From NCBI GenBank assembly GCA_046582495.1, contig JAYGEG010000105.1, forward strand, positions 1-19,998: 19,998 nucleotides of DNA, in the 5' to 3' direction. Of this stretch, positions 7,875 to 13,440 are shown piece after piece. The translations under genes were made by a program, and so were the position numbers. The stretch is from TMED23 sp913054205 (GTDB lineage: Bacteria; Pseudomonadota; Alphaproteobacteria; Rhodospirillales; UBA2165). The stretch's first letter is position 1. Every line of letters begins with the position of its first letter. The notes beneath the pieces were generated by a model, which worked only from the letters and a program-made list of their open reading frames with translations, did no database searches and had not been told where the DNA came from.

Positions 7875-8016
7875 GAGATGATCAATGCCAAATCGACAAA
7901 AATCACCAGAAAGTTGGGGATAACTATGCAGAAAACCGCCCAAATCCCCAGTCACAATTGATTTATAAGCGTATTATTCACAGTGAATTGAAAATTGGGC
8001 CATTTTTGGGCAGGAA

Positions 8017-8508
8017 TTAGTCCTTCGAAGTAGTTTTTGAAGTGGTTATCTCAGTGCCCAGGCCACGCAATGCCGCTTTTAATTGGGGGTCGCTCACCAA
8101 ATTGAGGCGATCATCTAGTGCTTGTTTCTCATTAGCGGTGAGCGCGCGTTTTTCTTCTACGGGAACCTCTTCTTTTTCAGGCAAGGCACCTTGGATGATC
8201 TTAATATAGGACACCGCGCGGTAGCCAAAATGCGTGTTAATCCGATCAAGCAATTGCGGTTCGAGATGCTGAAGTTCCAAAGCCAGTGCCGGACTATCAA
8301 TGCGGAGATGCAGCGTGCCATTGCCGCGCTCGCCTCGAGGATAGACTATCTTTTCAGGAAATGTGTGCCGGGCGAGAACAGAGCCGGTAATATTCGGCCA
8401 ATCGGCGATCATTGTGCCTTGGCCAAAACCACGTTTGCCGAAAATCGGCCGCGTAAGCTTCTCAACGGTGGCACTAATACTGCGTGATTGGTATCGGCGG
8501 ATGGTCAT
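8017..8508 (-). CDS. DUF721 / DciA-like protein
   Basis: A 163-residue soluble protein of the DUF721 family, which includes DciA, the common bacterial loader or operator of the replicative helicase DnaB in species lacking DnaC. The N-terminal 110 residues show the family pattern: RPIFGKRGFGQGTMIADW, PNITGSVLARHTFPEKIVYP, then NGTLHLRIDSPALALELQHL and INTHFGYRAV. A charged C-terminal tail (EKEEVPVEEKRALTANEKQ...) follows. I use ATG 8508, with GAG about 7 nt upstream; the frame also offers a TTG two codons earlier. Alphaproteobacterial DUF721 genes are regularly found between mutY and dsbA/smc, as here. The helicase-loading role is inferred from the family. Confidence 0.85.
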   Translation of the reverse strand: MTIRRYQSRSISATVEKLTRPIFGKRGFGQGTMIADWPNITGSVLARHTFPEKIVYPRGERGNGTLHLRIDSPALALELQHLEPQLLDRINTHFGYRAVSYIKIIQGALPEKEEVPVEEKRALTANEKQALDDRLNLVSDPQLKAALRGLGTEITTSKTTSKD

Positions 8509-8525
8509 GGACAAGCTCGAAATTT

Positions 8526-8555
8526 TTTATGGGTGATGTTCGTGCTGTATGTTAA
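8526..8555 (-). promoter_or_regulatory. Possible promoter of the DUF721 gene
   Basis: On the minus strand, TTAACA (8555-8550, five of six) and CATAAA (8531-8526, four of six) are separated by 18 bp, with a predicted start about 10 nt before ATG 8508. It lies in the 92-bp divergent gap shared with mutY. Weak -10 and short leader keep confidence low. Confidence 0.3.
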
Positions 8556-8600
8556 GGAGGATTGCAGAAAACAACAACCAGCAACGTAACTTGAAACACT

Positions 8601-9659
8601 ATGGCGTCGCATAATCTAAATATCTCTGAAAATGTATTGTCCTGGTATGACCGCCATCGCCGCCACTTACCATGGCGCGCGGCACCGGGCGCTCAAGCAG
8701 ATCCCTATCTTGTCTGGCTGAGCGAGATTATGTTGCAGCAAACCACGGTGGCGACAGTTAAGACCTATTTTGAGTTTTTTCTTAAAACCTGGCCGAGGGT
8801 CACCGACCTCGCTGCCGCTCCTTTGGATGATGTTTTGCATGCCTGGCAAGGGCTTGGCTATTATGCGCGGGCGCGCAATCTTCATAAATGTGCAAAAGTC
8901 ATCGCGACCGAGCACGACGGCAGATTCCCAAATAACGAAAGTGATCTCTTAGGCTTGCCGGGCATCGGTCCCTATACAGCCGCCGCGATTGCAGCCATTG
9001 CCTTTGGCCAAAAAGCATCGCCGGTGGATGGTAATATTGAGCGTGTTGTTGCCCGTCTTTATGCAATCTCGGAGCCGCTGCCTAAATCAAAGCCGAAAAT
9101 AGTTGAAATGGCACAATCGCTTACACCAGACAAACGCGTTGGCGATTATGCCCAGGCCCTAATGGATATTGGCGCAACGATTTGCACACCAAAAAAACCG
9201 AGCTGTAGTCTTTGTCCTTTGTCTGATAGTTGCAAAGCCACATCAACGGCGGTTCCGGAAGATTTTCCTGCACGGGAACCTAAAAAACAGAAGCCAACTC
9301 GGCGCGGCACGGCTTTTTGGCTGGTGAATTCAGAAGGTGAAATTCTACTTCGCAGACGTCCTGAAAAAGGGCTGTTGGGCGGTATGATTGAGGTGCCATC
9401 CTCGGATTGGCGGGAAGGCAAGAATTCGCTAAAAAAGGCTTTGGATGAAGCGCCATTGACGGCAGCCTGGGAAAAGATGCCAGGAAAGGTACGTCATACA
9501 TTTACGCATTTTCATCTGGAAATTGAGGTTGTGTCTGGCGCTTGTTCTGCTGACCAATCGATTGATGGGATATGGTGTCGCCAGACCGAGTTTCATCAAC
9601 ATGCGCTACCGACGATCATGAAAAAGATTGTCGCGCATGCGTTGAAACATACTCAATAG
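8601..9659 (+). CDS. mutY: A/G-specific adenine DNA glycosylase MutY
   Basis: A 352-residue base-excision repair enzyme that removes adenine mispaired with 8-oxoguanine. In order: catalytic Glu42 (LSEIMLQQTTV), the minor-groove helix region GLGYYARARNL (84-94), helix-hairpin-helix LPGIGPYTAAA (119-129) and catalytic Asp143 (PVDGNIERVV). The [4Fe-4S] loop has Cys195, 202, 205 and 211 in C-X6-C-X2-C-X5-C spacing. The C-terminal NUDIX-like domain that reads 8-oxoG (about 236-345) ends with the HTFTHFHLEIEV strand. Full length, all key residues present. A TGA in frame at 8592 excludes longer starts. The Shine-Dalgarno before ATG 8601 is weak. It diverges from the DUF721 gene and converges with the flagellin-like gene 20 bp downstream. 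Confidence 0.96.
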   Translation: MASHNLNISENVLSWYDRHRRHLPWRAAPGAQADPYLVWLSEIMLQQTTVATVKTYFEFFLKTWPRVTDLAAAPLDDVLHAWQGLGYYARARNLHKCAKVIATEHDGRFPNNESDLLGLPGIGPYTAAAIAAIAFGQKASPVDGNIERVVARLYAISEPLPKSKPKIVEMAQSLTPDKRVGDYAQALMDIGATICTPKKPSCSLCPLSDSCKATSTAVPEDFPAREPKKQKPTRRGTAFWLVNSEGEILLRRRPEKGLLGGMIEVPSSDWREGKNSLKKALDEAPLTAAWEKMPGKVRHTFTHFHLEIEVVSGACSADQSIDGIWCRQTEFHQHALPTIMKKIVAHALKHTQ

Positions 9660-9679
9660 TTAAATTTAATAGATCGCAG

Positions 9680-10903
9680 CTAGGCTGTGATATTGATGGT
9701 CGCGCCCACCGTTACGAGAACGCGCCCGGCATTTGTATTGGTGCCGAAGTCTTCCGTGTCTTGAGAAATTAAAATACTTTGAACCAGGCTATTACCGCGC
9801 GCTGCCAAAAGCGCGAAATTAAACTGAGCCAATATAAACTCCAATTGAGTGGCGAGCAGCTTTGCCTCTGCTTCACTTTGAATATCTTCAACGAGGTCAG
9901 CGACTTGTTTATCGATGCCGGTGATCAAGGAATCGAAAACGCTGACCCTAGATTGTAGCGTCGCTCGATCACTCAAAAACTCTGCTTCAGCTGTGAGTAC
10001 CAGACCTTCGGCGACTTCTAACGCATCCTTTGCTTGGTCAATCGAAGTTTGGTTGTCAAAGTCGGAATAAATCCAGGCATCAAGTAGGGCAAGCCCGCCG
10101 CCCGTAACCGTGCCGGTGATCGTACCCGTACCCGAGACATCGAAACTGATTGCGCCGGTCGATGCCGTATAGCTGTTAAGCGTTAAATTAGTGACGCTAT
10201 CCGATATCCCCGTTGCCGTATCGGGATAAGATGAGTATTCAGTCAACGTGCCGACGGCGTCTTCCGAAGCAGCATACCCGGTATCTGAATTCCAAAAATC
10301 TCCACTGCCATCCTCGGTGATGTAATAGTCGGTGCCTAAATACACACCGTCGATTTGAAGGGTGTCGCCGGCAGAGTTGTAAGGTGCAAAAAGTGTCTGC
10401 GTTGCAAATGAGCTACGCGACAAGCTTTCAATAATGTTCTTCTGGTAATAGGAGCTGCCGTCTTTGATTGATTCTGACGCCGCGCTCGCCAACTGATTTA
10501 TTTTTCTAAGTTTATTGTCCCAATCCACCGACAAGGCCGCAGCGGTAATATCTCCATTTTCCAAATCGGTGATTTGTTGCTGTAAATAATCAATATGATT
10601 TTTTAGGTACTCAAATTGATCCAGCGCCTGATTGAGCACACCAATCGCCTGGTTCACCCGCTCTTTTCGACTGATAAGGTGAGATTGGTCGCGCAGCAAT
10701 TGCTCTGAAATGGCAGTTGAATCGGAGGCCCCCAAATTTGCCAATGCGGCGTCAATTCGCGAGCTGAATAGCTGTTGCATGCTTCTAGCTGCTTGCGATT
10801 GCGCCCGACCGCTTTGCGTGACCAAGACGCGGTCAATACTGGTTATCCCGCCGGTCAGGGTGCCTATAAGTGTGGCGGATGGGCTAAAGGCTGCTAGAGG
10901 CAT
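9680..10903 (-). CDS. Flagellin-like protein of unknown role
   Basis: A 407-residue protein without a signal peptide. Residues about 30-160 and 285-380 are long, Ala/Gln/Leu-rich helical stretches; between them (about 165-275) lies a Gly/Ser/Thr/Tyr/Asp-rich, beta-type segment (TGTITGTVTGGG). This terminal-helix / variable-core layout is that of flagellins and hook-associated proteins. Local resemblances include DSTAISEQLLRDQ (61-73, compare D-x-A-G-L-A-I-S-E in flagellins) and the C-terminal helix DLVEDIQSEAEAKLLATQLE followed by FALLAARGNSLVQSIL, like a flagellin C-terminal D0 helix. A 24-residue tail beyond that helix (ending GATINITA) is not flagellin-like. ATG 10903 has AGGAGG 9 nt upstream. 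A CtrA box and a palindrome lie upstream. Neighbours are not flagellar genes, so the role is uncertain. Confidence 0.5.
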   Translation of the reverse strand: MPLAAFSPSATLIGTLTGGITSIDRVLVTQSGRAQSQAARSMQQLFSSRIDAALANLGASDSTAISEQLLRDQSHLISRKERVNQAIGVLNQALDQFEYLKNHIDYLQQQITDLENGDITAAALSVDWDNKLRKINQLASAASESIKDGSSYYQKNIIESLSRSSFATQTLFAPYNSAGDTLQIDGVYLGTDYYITEDGSGDFWNSDTGYAASEDAVGTLTEYSSYPDTATGISDSVTNLTLNSYTASTGAISFDVSGTGTITGTVTGGGLALLDAWIYSDFDNQTSIDQAKDALEVAEGLVLTAEAEFLSDRATLQSRVSVFDSLITGIDKQVADLVEDIQSEAEAKLLATQLEFILAQFNFALLAARGNSLVQSILISQDTEDFGTNTNAGRVLVTVGATINITA

Positions 10904-10954
10904 TGGTTGCCGACCTCCTGTCGGACCTCAATACTCACGGTTTTCACGCAATAT

Positions 10955-10972
10955 TGACGATTTCTTTCGTCA
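10955..10972. repeat. Inverted repeat, possible operator upstream of the flagellin-like gene
   Basis: Perfect 6-bp arms TGACGA / TCGTCA around a 6-nt centre (TTTCTT), 52 bp upstream of the flagellin-like ATG. There is no T-run on either strand, so it is not a terminator. It could be a repressor or activator site or a leader hairpin for the minus-strand gene. Confidence 0.35.
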
Positions 10973-11017
10973 TATTTAATTGGGTTGCCCTTGAATTGGT
11001 TACAAGAGTCAAATTCA

Positions 11018-11033
11018 TTAACTATTTATTAAC
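11018..11033 (+). promoter_or_regulatory. CtrA-type binding site (TTAA-N7-TTAAC)
   Basis: The plus strand has TTAA (11018-11021), 7 bp, then TTAAC (11029-11033), an exact match to the consensus of CtrA, the alphaproteobacterial master response regulator of cell cycle and motility. It lies in the divergent gap, 115 bp from the flagellin-like ATG and 168 bp from the plus-strand unknown gene, and could serve either. AT-rich surroundings raise the chance of a random match. Confidence 0.5.
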
Positions 11034-11200
11034 AAATTTTGGCCGATTTCTCAAGAATTCTCATGAATATCACAATTTCAGCAAATAACTCCGAAAAATC
11101 AACTTTTGTGAGTCTGATTTGATTTGCCGGGTTGTAGTTGAGGGCTGTACTACTTAGATATAGAGATGAAGTAACACGTTTGAATGCGAGAGAGAAAAGA

Positions 11201-11539
11201 ATGTCCAACGGTTCCATATTTGACGACAACCGAGATGCTGAGAGGCGCGATGGCGATGAGCGCAGAAAAGAAGAGGCCGACATCGAGGCTGAGCGCCGAG
11301 CAGTTGATGGTGCTGAACGACGCCAGTCAACTGACCGTCGGGGTTGGCCGTTTGGTCTAATTTTACGAACAACCGAATCTTACCGAGTTATCGAAGAATG
11401 GCTCGAAGAAAACTGTGCCGGCGAGTGGGGCATGGGTTTAGAAGATATGGTTGATGCCTTGGCGCAAAAAAGCTTCAAAATCATGTTTGCGATTGAGGCT
11501 GATAAAGACAATTTTGTTTCAAGTTTTCCCCGGCGTTAA
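11201..11539 (+). CDS. Small charged protein of unknown function
   Basis: A 112-residue protein I do not recognise. The N-terminal half (residues 5-48) is very charged and built from repeated ERR/DRR units (AERRDGDERR, AERRAVDGAERR, TDRRG), probably disordered or a helical linker. The C-terminal half (about 50-110) looks like a small folded domain with GWPFGLIL, SYRVIEEWLEENCAGEW, then DMVDALAQKSFKIMFAIEAD. No signal peptide or membrane segment. The frame opens with a TTG at 11138, but ATG 11201 is preceded by GAGAGAGAAAAGA and starts a cleaner protein. It diverges from the flagellin-like gene and shares its CtrA-box-bearing upstream region. It converges with the cupin gene, 20 bp from its end. 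Confidence 0.6.
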   Translation: MSNGSIFDDNRDAERRDGDERRKEEADIEAERRAVDGAERRQSTDRRGWPFGLILRTTESYRVIEEWLEENCAGEWGMGLEDMVDALAQKSFKIMFAIEADKDNFVSSFPRR

Positions 11540-11559
11540 TTTGGCGCGTCAATTTAAAC

Positions 11560-12078
11560 CTATTTATTATCACTGCCCGGTGCACCCGCAACTTTATCTC
11601 CAAGTGGATTTCCCTCACGATCTGAATATTGATGATCTCCTGGCTTTTTGGTCAGCATGAGATCGTTTTCAGGATATTTTACGACATCTTCCGGCGTGCG
11701 ATTGCCAACTTCCAAATAGACAACATCTTCCGAACTGTTATTCACCAGCATGTGGCCGTCGGGTTTACCAGCCGGAAAGCCGGCAGCCATGCCTGGCCCA
11801 AGAATCTGTTCACCAATATCGGAAATCAGCGTTGCTTCGCCTGATAAAATATAGACAAACTCATCCTCATTCTGGTGCCAGTGACGTAACGCGGAAGTGG
11901 AGCCAGATGGCAATACAGTATAATTGACGCCAAAATGGGTGAGCCCCAAAGCATCGCCGAGCCGCCGCTTTATACGATCCTCGGATTTCCCCTTCACTGA
12001 ATCAGGATAGAAAGTACCGGTATGCTGGTCGACATCGTTTGGATCAATCGCAGGCAGTTTTAAATCAGAATTGGACAT
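11560..12078 (-). CDS. Single-domain cupin protein
   Basis: A 172-residue cytosolic protein with both cupin motifs. Motif 1 is HWHQNEDEFVYILSGE (residues 66-81), giving metal ligands His66, His68 and Glu73; motif 2 is GPGMAAGFPAGKPDGHMLVNNS (94-115) with His109. The metal site looks intact. Cupins of this type (COG3837-like, with EFVYILSGEATL) bind a small ligand or catalyse sugar/aromatic chemistry, but the substrate cannot be told. The C-terminal tail (about 127-172) is polar and Asp/Lys/Gly-rich. ATG 12078 follows GGGGGA at 5-6 nt. It lies 29 bp after the frameshifted small gene on the same strand, probably one transcript, and converges on the plus-strand unknown gene. Confidence 0.8.
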   Translation of the reverse strand: MSNSDLKLPAIDPNDVDQHTGTFYPDSVKGKSEDRIKRRLGDALGLTHFGVNYTVLPSGSTSALRHWHQNEDEFVYILSGEATLISDIGEQILGPGMAAGFPAGKPDGHMLVNNSSEDVVYLEVGNRTPEDVVKYPENDLMLTKKPGDHQYSDREGNPLGDKVAGAPGSDNK

Positions 12079-12107
12079 TGAAAGTCCCCCCAGTCAAAAA
12101 ATTCAGC

Positions 12108-12305
12108 CTAAATGTTAGTGGAAAAAGAGGGGTTTACCAATGACATATCGAAGGAAATTTTTCCGTCCGTGAATTTGACGGTTTTTTTAGATTTTCGGGA
12201 GACAGGCACTTTTGTTTTAATGCAAAAGTTTATCAGCGCCTCGACAATAGCGCTTTCATCCAATTCGATGCGAATTTGTTCACCATCTTTCGTATGGATA
12301 CTCAT
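12108..12305 (-). CDS. Small conserved-type hypothetical protein, downstream (C-terminal) piece
   Basis: A 65-residue open frame starting ATG 12305. It begins MSIHTKDGEQIRIELDESA, continues with a hydrophobic helix IVEALINFCIKTKVPVSR and a short strand (KTVKFTDGKISFDM). This looks like the second half of a small alpha/beta protein rather than a complete one: the first strand starts without an N-terminal cap. The frame upstream (12280-12453) overlaps it by 26 bp and ends in a different phase. Skipping one A in the A9 run at 12321-12329 would join the two into a coherent 114-residue protein. I therefore read this as the C-terminal piece of a split gene, though independent translation from ATG 12305 is possible. 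The cupin gene follows 29 bp downstream. Confidence 0.5.
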   Translation of the reverse strand: MSIHTKDGEQIRIELDESAIVEALINFCIKTKVPVSRKSKKTVKFTDGKISFDMSLVNPSFSTNI

Positions 12306-12453
12306 TAAAATCGTCAGAGGTTTTTTTTTCCTCGATGTCGAAACCTACAACGAACCCGGCTGGAAAGCTGGTTTCCTCTAATTGCGCATAGACATTCAGA
12401 ACTGCCTGCACTTCATGCCGTTCGAGAATAATGCGGCGTACTTCGATTGCCAT
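12280..12453 (-). CDS. Small conserved-type hypothetical protein, upstream (N-terminal) piece
   Basis: A 57-codon frame from ATG 12453 to TGA 12280. Product: MAIEVRRIILERHEVQAVLN, then VYAQLEETSFPAGFVVGFDI and an out-of-place tail (EEKKTSDDFNEYPYERW) after the A9 run. The body up to FDIEEKK looks genuine: a strand, a helix, a PxG turn and another strand. The tail after the A run is polar and unlike it. Dropping one A changes the reading to EEKKPLTILMSIHTKDGEQ, continuing straight into the frame that starts at 12305. Upstream is a weak GAGAG site. Function unknown; I have an impression of a small alphaproteobacterial family with this N-terminal MAIEVR pattern but cannot verify it here. Confidence 0.5.
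   Translation of the reverse strand: MAIEVRRIILERHEVQAVLNVYAQLEETSFPAGFVVGFDIEEKKTSDDFNEYPYERW
12321..12329 (-). other. A9 homopolymer: frameshift or slippage site
   Basis: Nine consecutive A on the minus strand, within GAG-GAA-AAA-AAA-ACC. Removing one A (or a +1 slip) fuses the two small reading frames around it. It may be a mutation, a sequencing error or a slippage element. Confidence 0.5.
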
Positions 12454-12581
12454 TTATATTTCTCTCATAATATCTACTAAAATGCCTTGAAGACGCGTTC
12501 GGTAAACGTGCTCTCGTAAAATAGGTGAGATTGCGTTGATGTTCAATCAATCCTAGGTTCTATATGGGGTAGAATTATTGA
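12454..12581. other. Intergenic stretch upstream of the split small gene
   Basis: AT-rich stretch with a TATTAT -10-like hexamer on the minus strand (12472-12467), too close to ATG 12453 for a normal leader, and no clear -35. No gene or RNA seen. Together with the unclear stretch 12582-12722, this is a gap of about 270 bp without a convincing intact gene. Confidence 0.4.
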
Positions 12582-12773
12582 AATATAAGATGTAGGAGCG
12601 GCGCAATTTCATTAAAAAGATTTAATCCAGAGGAAGTCCATAAATTTATAACAAGTGGATATGAATCCATTGAAGGGATGCTGCAAAGCGGCGCGGTTTC
12701 GGTCATTTGGTCTCTTTTCGAATTACAAGATGCCTTTGACGTTGCCAGCAATGTCGCTGAAATCGGAGTATAA
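12582..12773 (+). other. Open, start-less plus-strand stretch, possible gene fragment
   Basis: Sixty-three sense codons between TGA 12579 and TAA 12771, without a plausible start. The middle reads like real protein (RFNPEEVHKFITSGYESIEG, then MLQSGAVSVIWSLFELQDAF and DVASNVAEIGV). It meets the truncated TRAP binding-protein remnant (minus strand) end to end at about 12767-12773. It has a loose resemblance to an internal part of TRAP binding proteins, but I cannot identify it with confidence. If real, it marks an inversion or deletion scar. Confidence 0.25.
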
Positions 12774-13212
12774 GGCATTCCATTTTGCCAAATCTTTAAC
12801 AATGATCGGATGTTCAAACATTTTAGTGCGAACGTATTTATCAACTTTTGGATCGCCCAATGGCAGGAATGGTAGTGAAAGCACCATCAATGAGGGGTTT
12901 TTGCCGGGGTGATAGAAGTTGCAAATCGCGGCACCTTCAAATGCGTTGAGTTTCAATCCATCGAGATTTTCGCGGGATTTAGAAAGCTGTGCGCCATAAA
13001 AGATTTTCATTTTAAATTTGCCGCCGGTTTCTTCGGCAAGACGTTTTACCAGATGATCCATGCCGGCAGTAAGAGCGCGTGGTTTACTCCACACGGAAAT
13101 TTTCAAAAAAACTCGGTCCATCGACATTTGCCGCGTTAACGGATGTGGCCTGTGTCGCGGCACAGAAAGAAAGAGCTGCCGCCCCGAGCGCCAGTTTTGT
13201 GTAGATTTTCAT
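12723..13212 (-). pseudogene. TRAP-type transporter substrate-binding protein (DctP-like), truncated and frameshifted
   Basis: The gene starts at ATG 13212 with a signal peptide (MKIYTKLALGAAALSFCAAT, then QATSVNAA) and mature start NVDGPS. The phase then breaks at a T7 run (minus strand; plus-strand A7 at 13105-13111) and this frame stops at 13084. Removing one T joins it to FLKISVWSKPRALTAGMDHL, LVKRLAEETGGKFKMKIFYG, SRENLDGLKLNAFEGA and FYHPGKNPSLMVLSLPFLPL, which match the N-terminal lobe of periplasmic TRAP binding proteins. Homology stops after KWNALYS (about 12767), and the frame ends at 12723 in unrelated residues. About 150 of the usual 330 or so residues remain; the Arg-bearing second lobe is missing and no dctQ/dctM genes are present. 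It is almost certainly non-functional. It diverges from the UbiD operon and may be the relic of its uptake system. Confidence 0.8.
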
Positions 13213-13257
13213 TAATAGTCTCTCTGACTAAAATTTATGTCTGAATTAATTAAGTAT

Positions 13258-13283
13258 CGATGCTCACATTGTCGTGAACATCG
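13258..13283. repeat. 26-bp near-perfect palindrome, likely operator
   Basis: Arms CGATGCTCAC (13258-13267) and GTGAACATCG (13274-13283) pair at 9 of 10 positions around a 6-nt centre (ATTGTC). No T-run follows on either strand. It lies 183 bp upstream of the UbiD gene and 46 bp upstream of the TRAP binding-protein start, between the two divergent units, which is a normal place for a regulator shared by both. The size and symmetry suit a dimeric regulator, but the family cannot be named. Confidence 0.5.
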
Positions 13284-13351
13284 TCTGAGACTTATAATCA
13301 GTTTCAATATGGAATTAAAGAACAATAATCGCCTATTTTCGGAACTTGTCT

Positions 13352-13379
13352 TTTACATATTGATTTTACTATCTAAAAT
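13352..13379 (+). promoter_or_regulatory. Candidate sigma70 promoter of the UbiD/Mo-hydroxylase operon
   Basis: TTTACA (13352-13357, five of six) and TAAAAT (13374-13379, five of six) with a 16-bp spacer. Transcription should start near 13386, giving a leader of about 55 nt with AGGGAAG before ATG 13441. The region is very AT-rich, so chance matches are likely. The palindrome at 13258-13283 lies about 70 bp upstream of the -35. Confidence 0.45.
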
Positions 13380-13440
13380 TAATTCAATAAATGCTCATAT
13401 AATCAAAATTCCTCAATGACAGGCAGGGAAGTACTTCATA

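Larger units (their letters stand above)
7817..8016. other. 200-bp spacer between DUF721 gene and dsbA with three DnaA-box-like 9-mers
   Basis: Besides the dsbA promoter, the spacer holds TTATTCACA on the plus strand (7974-7982, a full match to TTATNCACA), TTATCCCCA on the minus strand (7923-7915, one mismatch) and TTATCAACA on the minus strand (7846-7838, one mismatch). No terminator is visible after the DUF721 gene. Whether DnaA binds here is untested; see findings. Confidence 0.35.
10904..11200. other. Divergent 297-bp intergenic region
   Basis: The gap separates the minus-strand flagellin-like gene from the plus-strand small unknown gene. It holds the AGGAGG site of the former, the 10955-10972 inverted repeat, the CtrA box and an AT-rich stretch (about 10995-11130). 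For the plus gene I see only weak -10 candidates around TAGATATAG (11155-11163). No RNA gene or terminator was recognised. Confidence 0.5.

Noticed and set aside
12575..12844. 89-residue minus-strand frame beside the TRAP remnant
   Set aside because: Different phase from the TRAP homology, and the opposite strand looks more protein-like; probably chance.
12655..12912. 85-residue plus-strand frame over the TRAP remnant
   Set aside because: Antisense shadow with no sensible features.
13237..13419. 60-residue plus-strand frame with a CxxC-like start (YRCSHCREHR)
   Set aside because: Lies in AT-rich promoter DNA over the palindrome; Ile/Asn/Lys composition reflects AT content, and no Shine-Dalgarno.
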